Source of the DNA: Gammaproteobacteria bacterium
GTDB taxonomy: Bacteria; Pseudomonadota; Gammaproteobacteria; Chromatiales; Chromatiaceae
NCBI GenBank assembly: GCA_030625445.1
Contig: DAOUQU010000120.1
Span: forward strand, 1-5,634
Direction of reading: 5' to 3'
Length of the DNA stretch: 5,634 bases
Part shown: positions 1 to 5,245 of the stretch, one piece after another
Position numbering within the stretch: position 1 is the stretch's first letter
Layout: each line of letters opens with the position of its first letter
Made by a program: the position numbers and the translations under genes
The notes under the pieces: generated by a model
The model's database searches: none
What the model saw: the letters and a program-made list of their open reading frames with translations, nothing else
What the model was told of the DNA's origin: nothing

Positions 1-1
1 G

Positions 2-67
2 CGCGCCTCATCGAGCCGGATTTCAGAGAGTCCCGGGGAACCATGGTCATGGGATGAGAATGCATGA
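2..67 (+). CDS. 3' end of an upstream gene, possibly a HipB-like antitoxin (partial)
   Basis: Only the last codons are visible and no domain can be recognised. Two frames end here. The frame ending at 65-67 closes with ...EPWSWDENA and its TGA overlaps the hipA ATG in an ATGA arrangement, the usual sign of translational coupling. The frame ending at 55-57 closes with ...RGTMVMG and leaves a 6-base gap. I prefer the first because of the overlap. Known biology: hipA genes normally follow a short xre-type hipB gene that encodes the DNA-binding antitoxin and autorepressor. Calling this fragment HipB rests on position alone. The real 5' part lies outside the window. Confidence 0.35.
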   Translation, partial: RASSSRISESPGEPWSWDENA

Positions 68-1368
68 CGACTATTGCCGAGGTGAAGTTGTGGGGCCGCA
101 CCATCGGCGCAGTCATGCTGGAAGAAAACAGCGATACGGCCAGCTTCGAGTACGACTCTGCATTTGCTGCCAGCGGCATCGAGATTTCGCCGCTGCAGAT
201 GCCACTTTCCAGGCGCATCTACAGCTTTCCCGAACTCTCCAGAAAGACTTTTTACGGACTACCCGGTCTACTGGCCGACTCGCTCCCGGACAAATTCGGC
301 AATGCACTGATCGATGTCTGGCTCTCCACCCAGGGTCGACAGGCAGGCTCATTCAATGCTGTTGAACGCCTCTGTTATACGGGCGCACGGGGGATGGGGG
401 CCCTGGAATTTACGCCTGTGATTGGCCCTAAAACCCGGCAGGAACACCAGATAGAGATCGACAAACTGGTCGAACTCGCCTCGGAAATTCTCAGTCATCG
501 ACATCATCTTCTGAGCTCCCTTGCCGACAGGAGCCGGGAACAGGCGCTGACAGATATCCTGCGGGTAGGCACCTCTGCCGGCGGTGCACGAGCCAAGGCT
601 GTGATTGCCTGGAATCCCTCGACCAACGAGGTAAGCTCAGGCCAGATTCCGGCAGCAGACGGCTTTGAACAGTGGCTGCTTAAATTTGACGGCGTCACAG
701 GAAATCGTGACAAGGAGTTGGAGGATCCGCAAGGTTACGGCGTGATTGAATACGCCTACTACAAAATGGCAAAGGCTTGCAGCATCGATATCAGCGAATG
801 CCGGCTACTGGAAGAAAACGGCAGGCGGCATTTTATGACCCGGCGTTTCGACCGTCTTGCCGACGGTCGAAAACTCCACATGCAGTCGCTTTGCGCACTG
901 GCGCACTATGATTTCAATATGGCGGGCGCCTACTCCTATGAACAGGCGCTGCTGGTGATTCGGCAGCTGGGATTACCCATGGGCATCATCGAAGAGCAGT
1001 TCCGCCGCATGGTGTTTAACATCGTCGCCCGCAATCAGGATGACCACGTCAAGAACATCGCTTTTTTGATGGAGAAATCCGGAACATGGTCGCTTTCGCC
1101 CGCCTTTGACATGACATACAGTTACAATCCATCCGGCGCATGGACAGCCAGCCACCAGATGAGCATGAATGGTAAACGCGAGGATTTCACCATGGACGAC
1201 TTCAAGGCCTGCGCAAAAACCGCCTCGATGAAGCGCGGGCGAGCCGGGGAGATCATCAGGGAAGTGCAGCAAGTGGTGTCGCGATGGCGGGATTATGCCG
1301 AAGAAGCCAGTGTGCCGGCCACGTGGCGCGAGAAGATTCAGAGTACGCTTCAGTTAGCAATCAGTTGA
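64..1368 (+). CDS. hipA: HipA-family serine/threonine kinase toxin
   Basis: This 434-residue protein has the usual length and order of HipA toxins: an N-terminal HipA_N/couple_hipA domain (about residues 5-115) followed by the kinase-like HipA_C domain (about 160-390). The ATP-binding glycine-rich segment is GTSAGGARAK at 169-178. Its S171 aligns with the autophosphorylated serine of the E. coli loop SVAGAQEK, and K178 aligns with the loop lysine. The catalytic motif NQDDHVKN is at 324-331 (D326 as general base, N331 for metal), and the DFG-like FDM is at 348-350 (D349). All key residues are present, so the kinase is probably active. Family members phosphorylate translation factors or aminoacyl-tRNA synthetases and arrest growth until HipB neutralises them; the target here is unknown. 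The ATG at 64 overlaps the stop of the upstream frame by four bases, which supports this start. The ribosome site is weak, consistent with coupled translation. The gene ends 84 bases from a convergent gene. Confidence 0.9.
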   Translation: MTTIAEVKLWGRTIGAVMLEENSDTASFEYDSAFAASGIEISPLQMPLSRRIYSFPELSRKTFYGLPGLLADSLPDKFGNALIDVWLSTQGRQAGSFNAVERLCYTGARGMGALEFTPVIGPKTRQEHQIEIDKLVELASEILSHRHHLLSSLADRSREQALTDILRVGTSAGGARAKAVIAWNPSTNEVSSGQIPAADGFEQWLLKFDGVTGNRDKELEDPQGYGVIEYAYYKMAKACSIDISECRLLEENGRRHFMTRRFDRLADGRKLHMQSLCALAHYDFNMAGAYSYEQALLVIRQLGLPMGIIEEQFRRMVFNIVARNQDDHVKNIAFLMEKSGTWSLSPAFDMTYSYNPSGAWTASHQMSMNGKREDFTMDDFKACAKTASMKRGRAGEIIREVQQVVSRWRDYAEEASVPATWREKIQSTLQLAIS

Positions 1369-1452
1369 CCCGGAATTGCTTCAAAACTGATATAGATACC
1401 ACATTGCCATCCTCTCTGATATCTATTAAGAAGTCTAAATTTCTTGCCTATT

Positions 1453-2178
1453 TCATCTCTCCGGCTTATCCACCGGCTCCCCCTCAAAATACTTTGAACC
1501 GGAAAACATCGCAGAGATAATCCCCCGCTGTTTGGCAATTTCGGCATAGACCACCGCAAATATATGCAGAAAAATAATAAACATCAGCACATACGCTGAA
1601 TAGAGGTGTATCAAACCAAACGGCTTCTTAAAGGATTTAAGCGCTGCCTGCTTTTCCACATCCACACCGGTTTTGTCATAAGGCTTGAGTGATTCAGGCT
1701 CAACGCCTTCGACTGCAATATACTCCGTCACAAAACCACCGAAAGGAGGATAGTAGATGTCCGTTCCCGCTCGCACCAGCCCTGTTACCATCATCATAAG
1801 GAGCAAACAAAACATAACGGCGACCGCCAGCTGACCAGCCGGATTGTGGCCCGCATAATCCTGCTTTTTACCAGCCTTTTCCGCCTTGAGATAGTGCTTA
1901 AGGCGTTGTCTGAAACCCTTGCCGGGAAAAACCTGTCTCCAGCGTGAATAATATCCACCGGTAAAAAAACCCACTATGCGCCAGAGGAGATTAGCGGCAA
2001 ACAAATAGCCGATAACAACGTGCAACTGCTTTAGCCCGATTTTAGCTTCGATGCTGCTAATTCCGAGCTCTCTCTTATACAACATCAAAAAACCGACCAC
2101 CAGCAATGCCACGATTGCAGTGAAATTGATCCAGTGGAAAATGCGGGTGGATCTATCCCAGACTTTGATCTCTTTCAT
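1453..2178 (-). CDS. Membrane cytochrome b, b561/Ni-Fe hydrogenase b-subunit family
   Basis: This 241-residue integral membrane protein opens with the family signature VWDRSTRIFHW. Four hydrophobic helices lie at roughly 17-34, 49-70, 114-136 and 189-212. The likely haem ligands are H15, H53, H191 and H205, the pattern of two b haems between four helices seen in hydrogenase b-type cytochromes and thiosulfate or formate dehydrogenase gamma subunits. The motif GHNPAGQL at 110-117 is also typical. Such proteins pass electrons between the quinone pool and a periplasmic partner. No dehydrogenase or c-type cytochrome partner is in this window. An in-frame TAG upstream of the ATG excludes a longer N-terminus, and the Shine-Dalgarno match is poor. 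The gene lies 72 bases downstream of the ArsR-rhodanese gene on the same strand, so co-transcription is possible but not shown. Base composition is more A/T-rich than in neighbouring genes, which may mean a different history. Confidence 0.85.
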   Translation of the reverse strand: MKEIKVWDRSTRIFHWINFTAIVALLVVGFLMLYKRELGISSIEAKIGLKQLHVVIGYLFAANLLWRIVGFFTGGYYSRWRQVFPGKGFRQRLKHYLKAEKAGKKQDYAGHNPAGQLAVAVMFCLLLMMMVTGLVRAGTDIYYPPFGGFVTEYIAVEGVEPESLKPYDKTGVDVEKQAALKSFKKPFGLIHLYSAYVLMFIIFLHIFAVVYAEIAKQRGIISAMFSGSKYFEGEPVDKPER

Positions 2179-2250
2179 ATCAATTTTGCTATTCCGCTAA
2201 GGGATTATCCTAATAAGTGAACATGGTAATTATATTCAATCTCCTCCTGT

Positions 2251-2913
2251 TCAGGAAATCTCCACAGGCAATCCTTTCAGCCGCCACTCGGGAAGCCCTC
2301 CATCCAGGCGGCTGGCTGTCATCCCCCTGTCGCGCAATCTGCAGACTGCATCAAAAGCCAGCACACAATGCGGACCACGGCAGTAAGCGACAATCTCCCG
2401 GGATGGATCGAACTCATGCAGATGCTTCTCCAGCTCCGCCAGGGGGATATTGATGGCGCCGGGCAGATGCCCTGCCGCATACTCCTCCGGCGGGCGCACA
2501 TCCAGCACGGTCACCAAGCCATCCCGCACCCTCTGCAGCAGTTGCGCTGCAGGCACCGGTTCAAGGTTGTCTTTCACCTTGAGGTAGTCATCGACAAGAC
2601 GGTCCACATCGGCCAGGCGTCGCTCTGCCACCTCTCTGAGAGTGCCGAGCAGGGCCGAAACATCCGCGCCGCTCAAACGATAAAACACCTTGTGGCCCTG
2701 CTTGCGGTTGTCAACCAGGCCCGCCTGCCTCAGCTGCTGCAGATGCTGGGAGGTATTGGCTACCGTGAGACCCGAGACCTGCGCCAGAGCATCGACGCTG
2801 CGTTCCCCCTGGTCCAGAAACTCCAGAAGCTCCAGCCGGTAACCACTGCTCAGCGCCTTGGCGACACGGGCAAACTGGTTGAAAAGGTCATGCTTGAAAT
2901 GCTGTGTTGACAT
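2251..2913 (-). CDS. ArsR-family transcriptional regulator fused to a rhodanese domain
   Basis: This 220-residue protein has two domains. Residues 1-100 form an ArsR/SmtB winged helix, with the recognition helix in SGLTVANTSQHLQQLRQAGLV and a wing around GHKVFYRL (73-80). Residues about 118-218 form a single rhodanese domain with VLDVRPPEEYAAGHLPGA (136-153), the active-site loop CRGPHC (C178-C183) and the closing LDGGLPEWRLKG. C178 is positioned to carry a persulfide (or arsenate-type substrate). The DNA-binding half contains no cysteine at all, so neither the classic ELCVCDL arsenic/metal site nor the paired cysteines of SqrR/BigR sulfide sensors are present. Sensing, if sulfur- or arsenic-linked, would have to go through the rhodanese domain. 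The gene is divergent from the hydroxylase operon at 3000, and an 18-bp dyad lies between them, so autorepression plus control of that operon is the natural inference. Domain assignment is firm; the ligand is unknown. Confidence 0.92.
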   Translation of the reverse strand: MSTQHFKHDLFNQFARVAKALSSGYRLELLEFLDQGERSVDALAQVSGLTVANTSQHLQQLRQAGLVDNRKQGHKVFYRLSGADVSALLGTLREVAERRLADVDRLVDDYLKVKDNLEPVPAAQLLQRVRDGLVTVLDVRPPEEYAAGHLPGAINIPLAELEKHLHEFDPSREIVAYCRGPHCVLAFDAVCRLRDRGMTASRLDGGLPEWRLKGLPVEIS

Positions 2914-2999
2914 ATCGATGGGCTCAACTATACTTCAATTATTCAAGAGATCTATTGAACATATTATATCTGCATTGATTATAGCAGAGGAAGTCTGGT
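2914..2999. promoter_or_regulatory. Divergent promoter region between the ArsR-rhodanese gene and the hydroxylase operon
   Basis: This is an A/T-rich 86-base gap between two divergent start codons. On the plus strand a TATTAT (2962-2967) lies 17 bases after a weak TTATTC (2939-2944). On the minus strand there are two perfect TATAAT hexamers (2978-2983 and 2963-2968), each lacking a good -35 at the expected distance. A Shine-Dalgarno AGAGGAAG at 2986-2993 serves the ATG at 3000. The exact transcription starts are not determinable by eye. That both promoters share this gap is nearly certain from gene orientation. Confidence 0.6.
2942..2959. promoter_or_regulatory. 18-bp dyad, candidate ArsR-rhodanese operator
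   Basis: The sequence TTCAAGAGATCTATTGAA is a perfect inverted repeat except for one mismatched pair (positions 6 and 13). The outer arms are TTCAA and TTGAA spaced by 8 bases, and the centre is AGATCT. Dimeric ArsR-family winged-helix repressors bind dyads of this kind, and BigR/SqrR-type operators also have an 8-base spacer (ATTC-N8-GAAT, from memory). It sits between the candidate plus-strand -35 and -10 elements and next to a minus-strand TATAAT, so a bound dimer would block both promoters. A further TTCAAT lies just upstream at 2934-2939. Confidence 0.55.
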
Positions 3000-3860
3000 A
3001 TGAACTGGAACGACTGGATTCTCGGCAATGAAGCGCCCATCCGTTTGAGTTTCTTTTTCGGCATCTTTGCCCTCATGGCCGTGTGGGAGTTGCTCTCCCC
3101 GCGCAGGATCCTGACCACATCAAAGAGCCTGCGCTGGATCAACAACCTGGGGCTGGTTTTTCTCAACACTTTTGTGCTGAGATTACTGTTTCCAGCTGCG
3201 GCGGTCGGAGTGGCGCTGTTTGCCCGGGAACAGGGCTGGGGATTATTCAACTACACCCAGCCTCCATTTGCGCTTGCAGTGGCTGCCTCCGTGATTATCA
3301 TGGATGGCGTCATCTACCTGCAGCATGTCATGGTGCATGCCGTCCCCCTGTTGTGGCGTCTGCACCGGGTGCATCACGCAGATCCTGACTATGACGTGAC
3401 CACTGGCGCACGTTTTCACCCCCTGGAAATCATCCTTTCGATGCTGATCAAGTTTGCCACCATCCTGCTGCTGGGACCGCCGCTCATAGCCGTGATAATC
3501 TTTGAAGTACTGTTGAATGCCACTGCCATGTTCAACCACGCAAACGTGAAACTGCCTTTCGCAGTAGACCGGATACTCCGCTGGCTGCTGGTCACACCAG
3601 ACATGCACCGTGTTCACCACTCCGTGGAGGACGATGAAGCCAACAGCAATTTTGGCTTTAGTCTTCCCTGGTGGGACAGGTTTTTCGGCACCTACCGCGA
3701 TCAACCCAGAGGGGGACATGAGGAGATGACCATCGGCATTCATAACTATCATGACCCCGGGCAGGTAAGCTGGCTGCCCGGAATGCTGCTACTGCCGTTT
3801 GCGGGCAAGATTACCGGCTATGCGATCAATCGTCGTGAATGGAGCAACGATGAAAAATAA
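3000..3860 (+). CDS. Sterol desaturase/fatty acid hydroxylase superfamily membrane protein
   Basis: This 286-residue polytopic protein carries the three histidine boxes of the family: HVMVH (H109, H113), HRVHH (H122, H125, H126) and HRVHH (H203, H206, H207), with extra conserved-looking histidines at H140 (GARFHP) and H180 (NHANVK). These ligate a di-iron centre that uses O2 to hydroxylate or desaturate a lipid-type substrate at the inner membrane. Hydrophobic segments lie at about 14-31, 50-75, 88-108, 145-175 and 257-273. The C-terminal WWDRFFGTY (224-232) is also typical of the family. The start is supported by the Shine-Dalgarno AGAGGAAG about seven bases upstream. It is the first gene of a packed plus-strand set and overlaps the next gene by 11 bases. 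The substrate cannot be told from sequence: bacterial members act on fatty acids, sterol-like lipids, carotenoids or alkylglycerols. Confidence 0.88.
   Translation: MNWNDWILGNEAPIRLSFFFGIFALMAVWELLSPRRILTTSKSLRWINNLGLVFLNTFVLRLLFPAAAVGVALFAREQGWGLFNYTQPPFALAVAASVIIMDGVIYLQHVMVHAVPLLWRLHRVHHADPDYDVTTGARFHPLEIILSMLIKFATILLLGPPLIAVIIFEVLLNATAMFNHANVKLPFAVDRILRWLLVTPDMHRVHHSVEDDEANSNFGFSLPWWDRFFGTYRDQPRGGHEEMTIGIHNYHDPGQVSWLPGMLLLPFAGKITGYAINRREWSNDEK
3841..3844 (+). promoter_or_regulatory. Ribosome binding site deciding the TVP38-family start
   Basis: GGAG lies five bases before the ATG at 3850, inside the last codons of the hydroxylase gene. The competing ATG at 4018 has only weak purine matches (AGAAG at 4001-4005, GAG at 4011-4013). 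This favours the longer protein. Confidence 0.5.
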
Positions 3861-4707
3861 GGAAACTCCAATCAAGTCGCTACGCTCCTCGATCAGAGCA
3901 TTCCTACAAGTTAATCTACGGGGGAAGGGTTATCAATCAACGGGTGACAAAGCACTTCCAGATCGTCCTTCCCCCGACCCCCCATCCCATCGGTTTTTTC
4001 AGAAGCATCAGAGCATAATGCGCATGCTGTTGCTGGCTCTCATTGTGGCCGGTATTGGCGCGGCCATCCTCTATCGGGAGCATTTTGATGCACAGTTGCT
4101 CGCTCAGTGGATAGAAGATGCAGGCGCTGCCGGTCCGCTGCTTTTCATCCTCATCTATGCCGCTGGCACAGTGGTGTTTCTTCCCGGTTCTGTTATGACG
4201 TTGGCGGGAGGCGCCCTGTTCGGCCCCGTTCTCGGTACCCTCTATAATCTCATCGGCGCCACCATTGGCGCCACCCTGGCGTTCCTGCTTGCGCGCTATC
4301 TGGCATCCGACTGGGTGGAACAGAAAACCGGCGGACGCCTCAATCGTCTGAAAGAGGGCGTAGAACAGGAGGGGTGGCGTTTTGTCGCCTTTGTCCGCCT
4401 GGTGCCGCTGTTCCCTTACAATCTGCTCAATTATGCCCTGGGCCTCACCCGCTTGCGCCTCACTCATTACATCATCGCCAGTTTCCTGTTCATGCTGCCA
4501 GGCGCTCTCGCCTACACCTATCTTGGCTACGCAGGGCGCGAAGCCATCACCGGTGGCGAAGGGCTGATACAAAAAGGATTGCTGGCGCTGGCGCTGCTGG
4601 CGATGGCTGCCTTCCTGCCGCGCATGATCAACATGTGGAGGCATTCCCATGTGGACAAAGAGCAACACAACTCGACTAACCGGAAACCAACAGGAATCAA
4701 ACGATGA
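3850..4707 (+). CDS. TVP38/TMEM64 (VTT/DedA-like) family membrane protein
   Basis: This is a 285-residue protein if started at 3850, or 229 if started at 4018. The core is a VTT/SNARE-associated domain (about residues 95-225): a first helix at 58-74, then a reentrant-type segment with FLPGSVMTLAGGALFGP (110-126), the glycine-rich GATIGATLAFLLARY (136-150), the hallmark FVRLVPLFPYNLLNYALGL (181-199), and C-terminal hydrophobic stretches to about 257. Family members are inner-membrane proteins; characterised relatives (DedA, TMEM41B/VMP1) move lipids across the bilayer. The first 56 residues are basic and proline-rich, outside the family domain, and overlap a strong DNA inverted repeat, so the shorter start is a real alternative. 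The GGAG before 3850 and the 11-base overlap with the hydroxylase gene argue for the longer one. The stop overlaps the next ATG by four bases (ATGA). A role in lipid handling together with the upstream hydroxylase is inference. Confidence 0.85.
   Translation: MKNKETPIKSLRSSIRAFLQVNLRGKGYQSTGDKALPDRPSPDPPSHRFFQKHQSIMRMLLLALIVAGIGAAILYREHFDAQLLAQWIEDAGAAGPLLFILIYAAGTVVFLPGSVMTLAGGALFGPVLGTLYNLIGATIGATLAFLLARYLASDWVEQKTGGRLNRLKEGVEQEGWRFVAFVRLVPLFPYNLLNYALGLTRLRLTHYIIASFLFMLPGALAYTYLGYAGREAITGGEGLIQKGLLALALLAMAAFLPRMINMWRHSHVDKEQHNSTNRKPTGIKR
3919..3976 (+). repeat. 10-bp perfect inverted repeat (38-base loop) at the hydroxylase/TVP38 junction
   Basis: CGGGGGAAGG (3919-3928) is exactly complementary to CCTTCCCCCG (3967-3976), and two further G-U pairs are possible inside. 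A G/C-rich stem of this length in mRNA would be stable. It lies within the putative N-terminal extension of the TVP38-family protein, or in a leader if translation starts at 4018. It is not a canonical terminator, because the T-run (3993-3998) is 16 bases beyond the stem. Confidence 0.55.
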
Positions 4708-5048
4708 ACACGCTCATCATATTGAACGATCCACCCTATGGCACCGAACGCAGCTATAATGGCTTGCGCATGGCCAAGGCACTGGGCAAAGCAGATGCAA
4801 AAGTCACCCTGTTTTTGATGGCCGATGCGGTTACTTGCGCAAAAAGCGGACAGAAGGTGCCGCAGGGATTCTACAACATCGAACTGATGCTCAAATCCGT
4901 TGCGCGCAGTGGTGAGGTGCTGGCTTGCGGCACCTGCATGGATGCCCGCGGCCTGACGGACGATGACATCGTGCAAGGCACACGGCGCAGCACCATGCCG
5001 GAACTGGCAGAACGCACCCTGGCCGCTGATAAGGTGCTCGTGTTTTAG
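4704..5048 (+). CDS. DsrE-family (YchN-like) protein
   Basis: This 114-residue soluble protein is the size of single-domain DsrE/DsrF/TusD-like proteins. It begins with the family's hydrophobic strand and turn, TLIILNDPPYGTERSYNGLR, followed by VTLFLMADAVTCAKSGQ with C45. The CX2C-bearing ACGTCMDARGL (C75, C78) sits where sulfur-carrying cysteines occur in this family. Relatives carry persulfide sulfur in tRNA thiolation or dissimilatory sulfur oxidation; YchN-like members with this motif have no settled role. The ATG overlaps the stop of the TVP38 gene by four bases, with AGGAA (4692-4696) seven bases upstream, so the start is secure and translation is probably coupled. Its partner could be the rhodanese domain of the divergent regulator or ArsS downstream, but that is inference. 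Confidence 0.88.
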   Translation: MNTLIILNDPPYGTERSYNGLRMAKALGKADAKVTLFLMADAVTCAKSGQKVPQGFYNIELMLKSVARSGEVLACGTCMDARGLTDDDIVQGTRRSTMPELAERTLAADKVLVF

Positions 5049-5055
5049 TTGTGTT

Positions 5056-5087
5056 GCCGGATTTCGCTACCGCTCATCCGGCCTACG
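5056..5087 (+). repeat. REP-like palindromic element
   Basis: GCCGGAT (5056-5062) pairs with ATCCGGC (5076-5082), followed by CTACG. The form GCCGGAT...ATCCGGCCTACG matches the general layout of repetitive extragenic palindromes common in gammaproteobacterial intergenic DNA. It begins seven bases after the DsrE-family stop codon, where such elements often stabilise mRNA 3' ends or attenuate readthrough. Only this copy is in the window, so its repetitive nature is inferred from recall of similar elements. Confidence 0.55.
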
Positions 5088-5123
5088 GTTTGCGTATCGT
5101 TTCAATCGTGGACAGCAGCAGAA

Positions 5124-5173
5124 CGTGGCAATCTCAAGCAGATTGCCGCGTCGCTGAAGCTCCTCGCAATGAC
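5124..5173 (-). repeat. Second small palindromic repeat (GTCATTGCGAGGAGC...GCGGCAATC type)
   Basis: CGTGGCAATCT (5124-5134) and AGATTGCCGCG (5140-5150) form an 11-bp stem (one G-T pair) around a 5-base loop. An overlapping pairing, ATTGC (5142-5146) with GCAAT (5166-5170), is also possible. On the minus strand the right half reads GTCATTGCGAGGAGCTTCAG and then CGACGCGGCAATCT. That closely resembles a widespread, probably mobile, intergenic repeat I recall from many bacterial genomes (GTCATTGCGAGGAGCGAAGC...). It could act as a hairpin or terminator between the DsrE gene and arsS. Confidence 0.6.
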
Positions 5174-5210
5174 CTTATAGATGCGAAAGAAATGCAGGCA
5201 ATGAAAGTTC

Positions 5211-5216
5211 TATAAT
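5211..5216 (+). promoter_or_regulatory. Candidate -10 element for the arsS-like gene
   Basis: TATAAT is a perfect -10 hexamer 29 bases upstream of the ATG at 5246. The -35 position (AGAAAT at 5188-5193) does not match consensus and no TG extension is present, so an activator may be needed or the match is chance. Its placement after two hairpin elements suggests the radical SAM gene has its own promoter. Confidence 0.4.
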
Positions 5217-5245
5217 ATGACCATTAGTCAACTCAATGAACCACC

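Noticed and set aside
973..1272. Antisense frame inside hipA
   Set aside because: It lies wholly under the conserved kinase motifs and has no recognisable protein features.
1387..1445. Inverted repeats after hipA (ATAGATA/TATCTAT at 1392-1398 and 1420-1426; AAGAA/TTCTT at 1428-1445) as a bidirectional terminator
   Set aside because: The stems are short and A/T-only, one has a 21-base loop, and no T-run follows; stability would be poor.
2210..2248. Minus-strand AGGAGGAG (2241-2248) with a downstream ATG giving the four-residue peptide MFTY, as a leader peptide
   Set aside because: The spacing from AGGAGGAG to the ATG is 16 bases, too long for normal initiation, and the peptide has no regulatory residue pattern.
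2368..2910. 180-codon plus-strand frame opposite the ArsR-rhodanese gene
   Set aside because: The minus-strand protein has two clear domains; this frame has no motif and no proper promoter or ribosome site.
3919..3998. Hairpin plus T-run as a rho-independent terminator inside the operon
   Set aside because: The T-run is separated from the stem by 16 bases and the loop is 38 bases, unlike intrinsic terminators.
3937..4668. Long antisense reading frame (243 codons) opposite the TVP38-family gene
   Set aside because: Its composition is the mirror of a strongly supported membrane protein, rich in Gln, His and Gly with no domain; it is a shadow.
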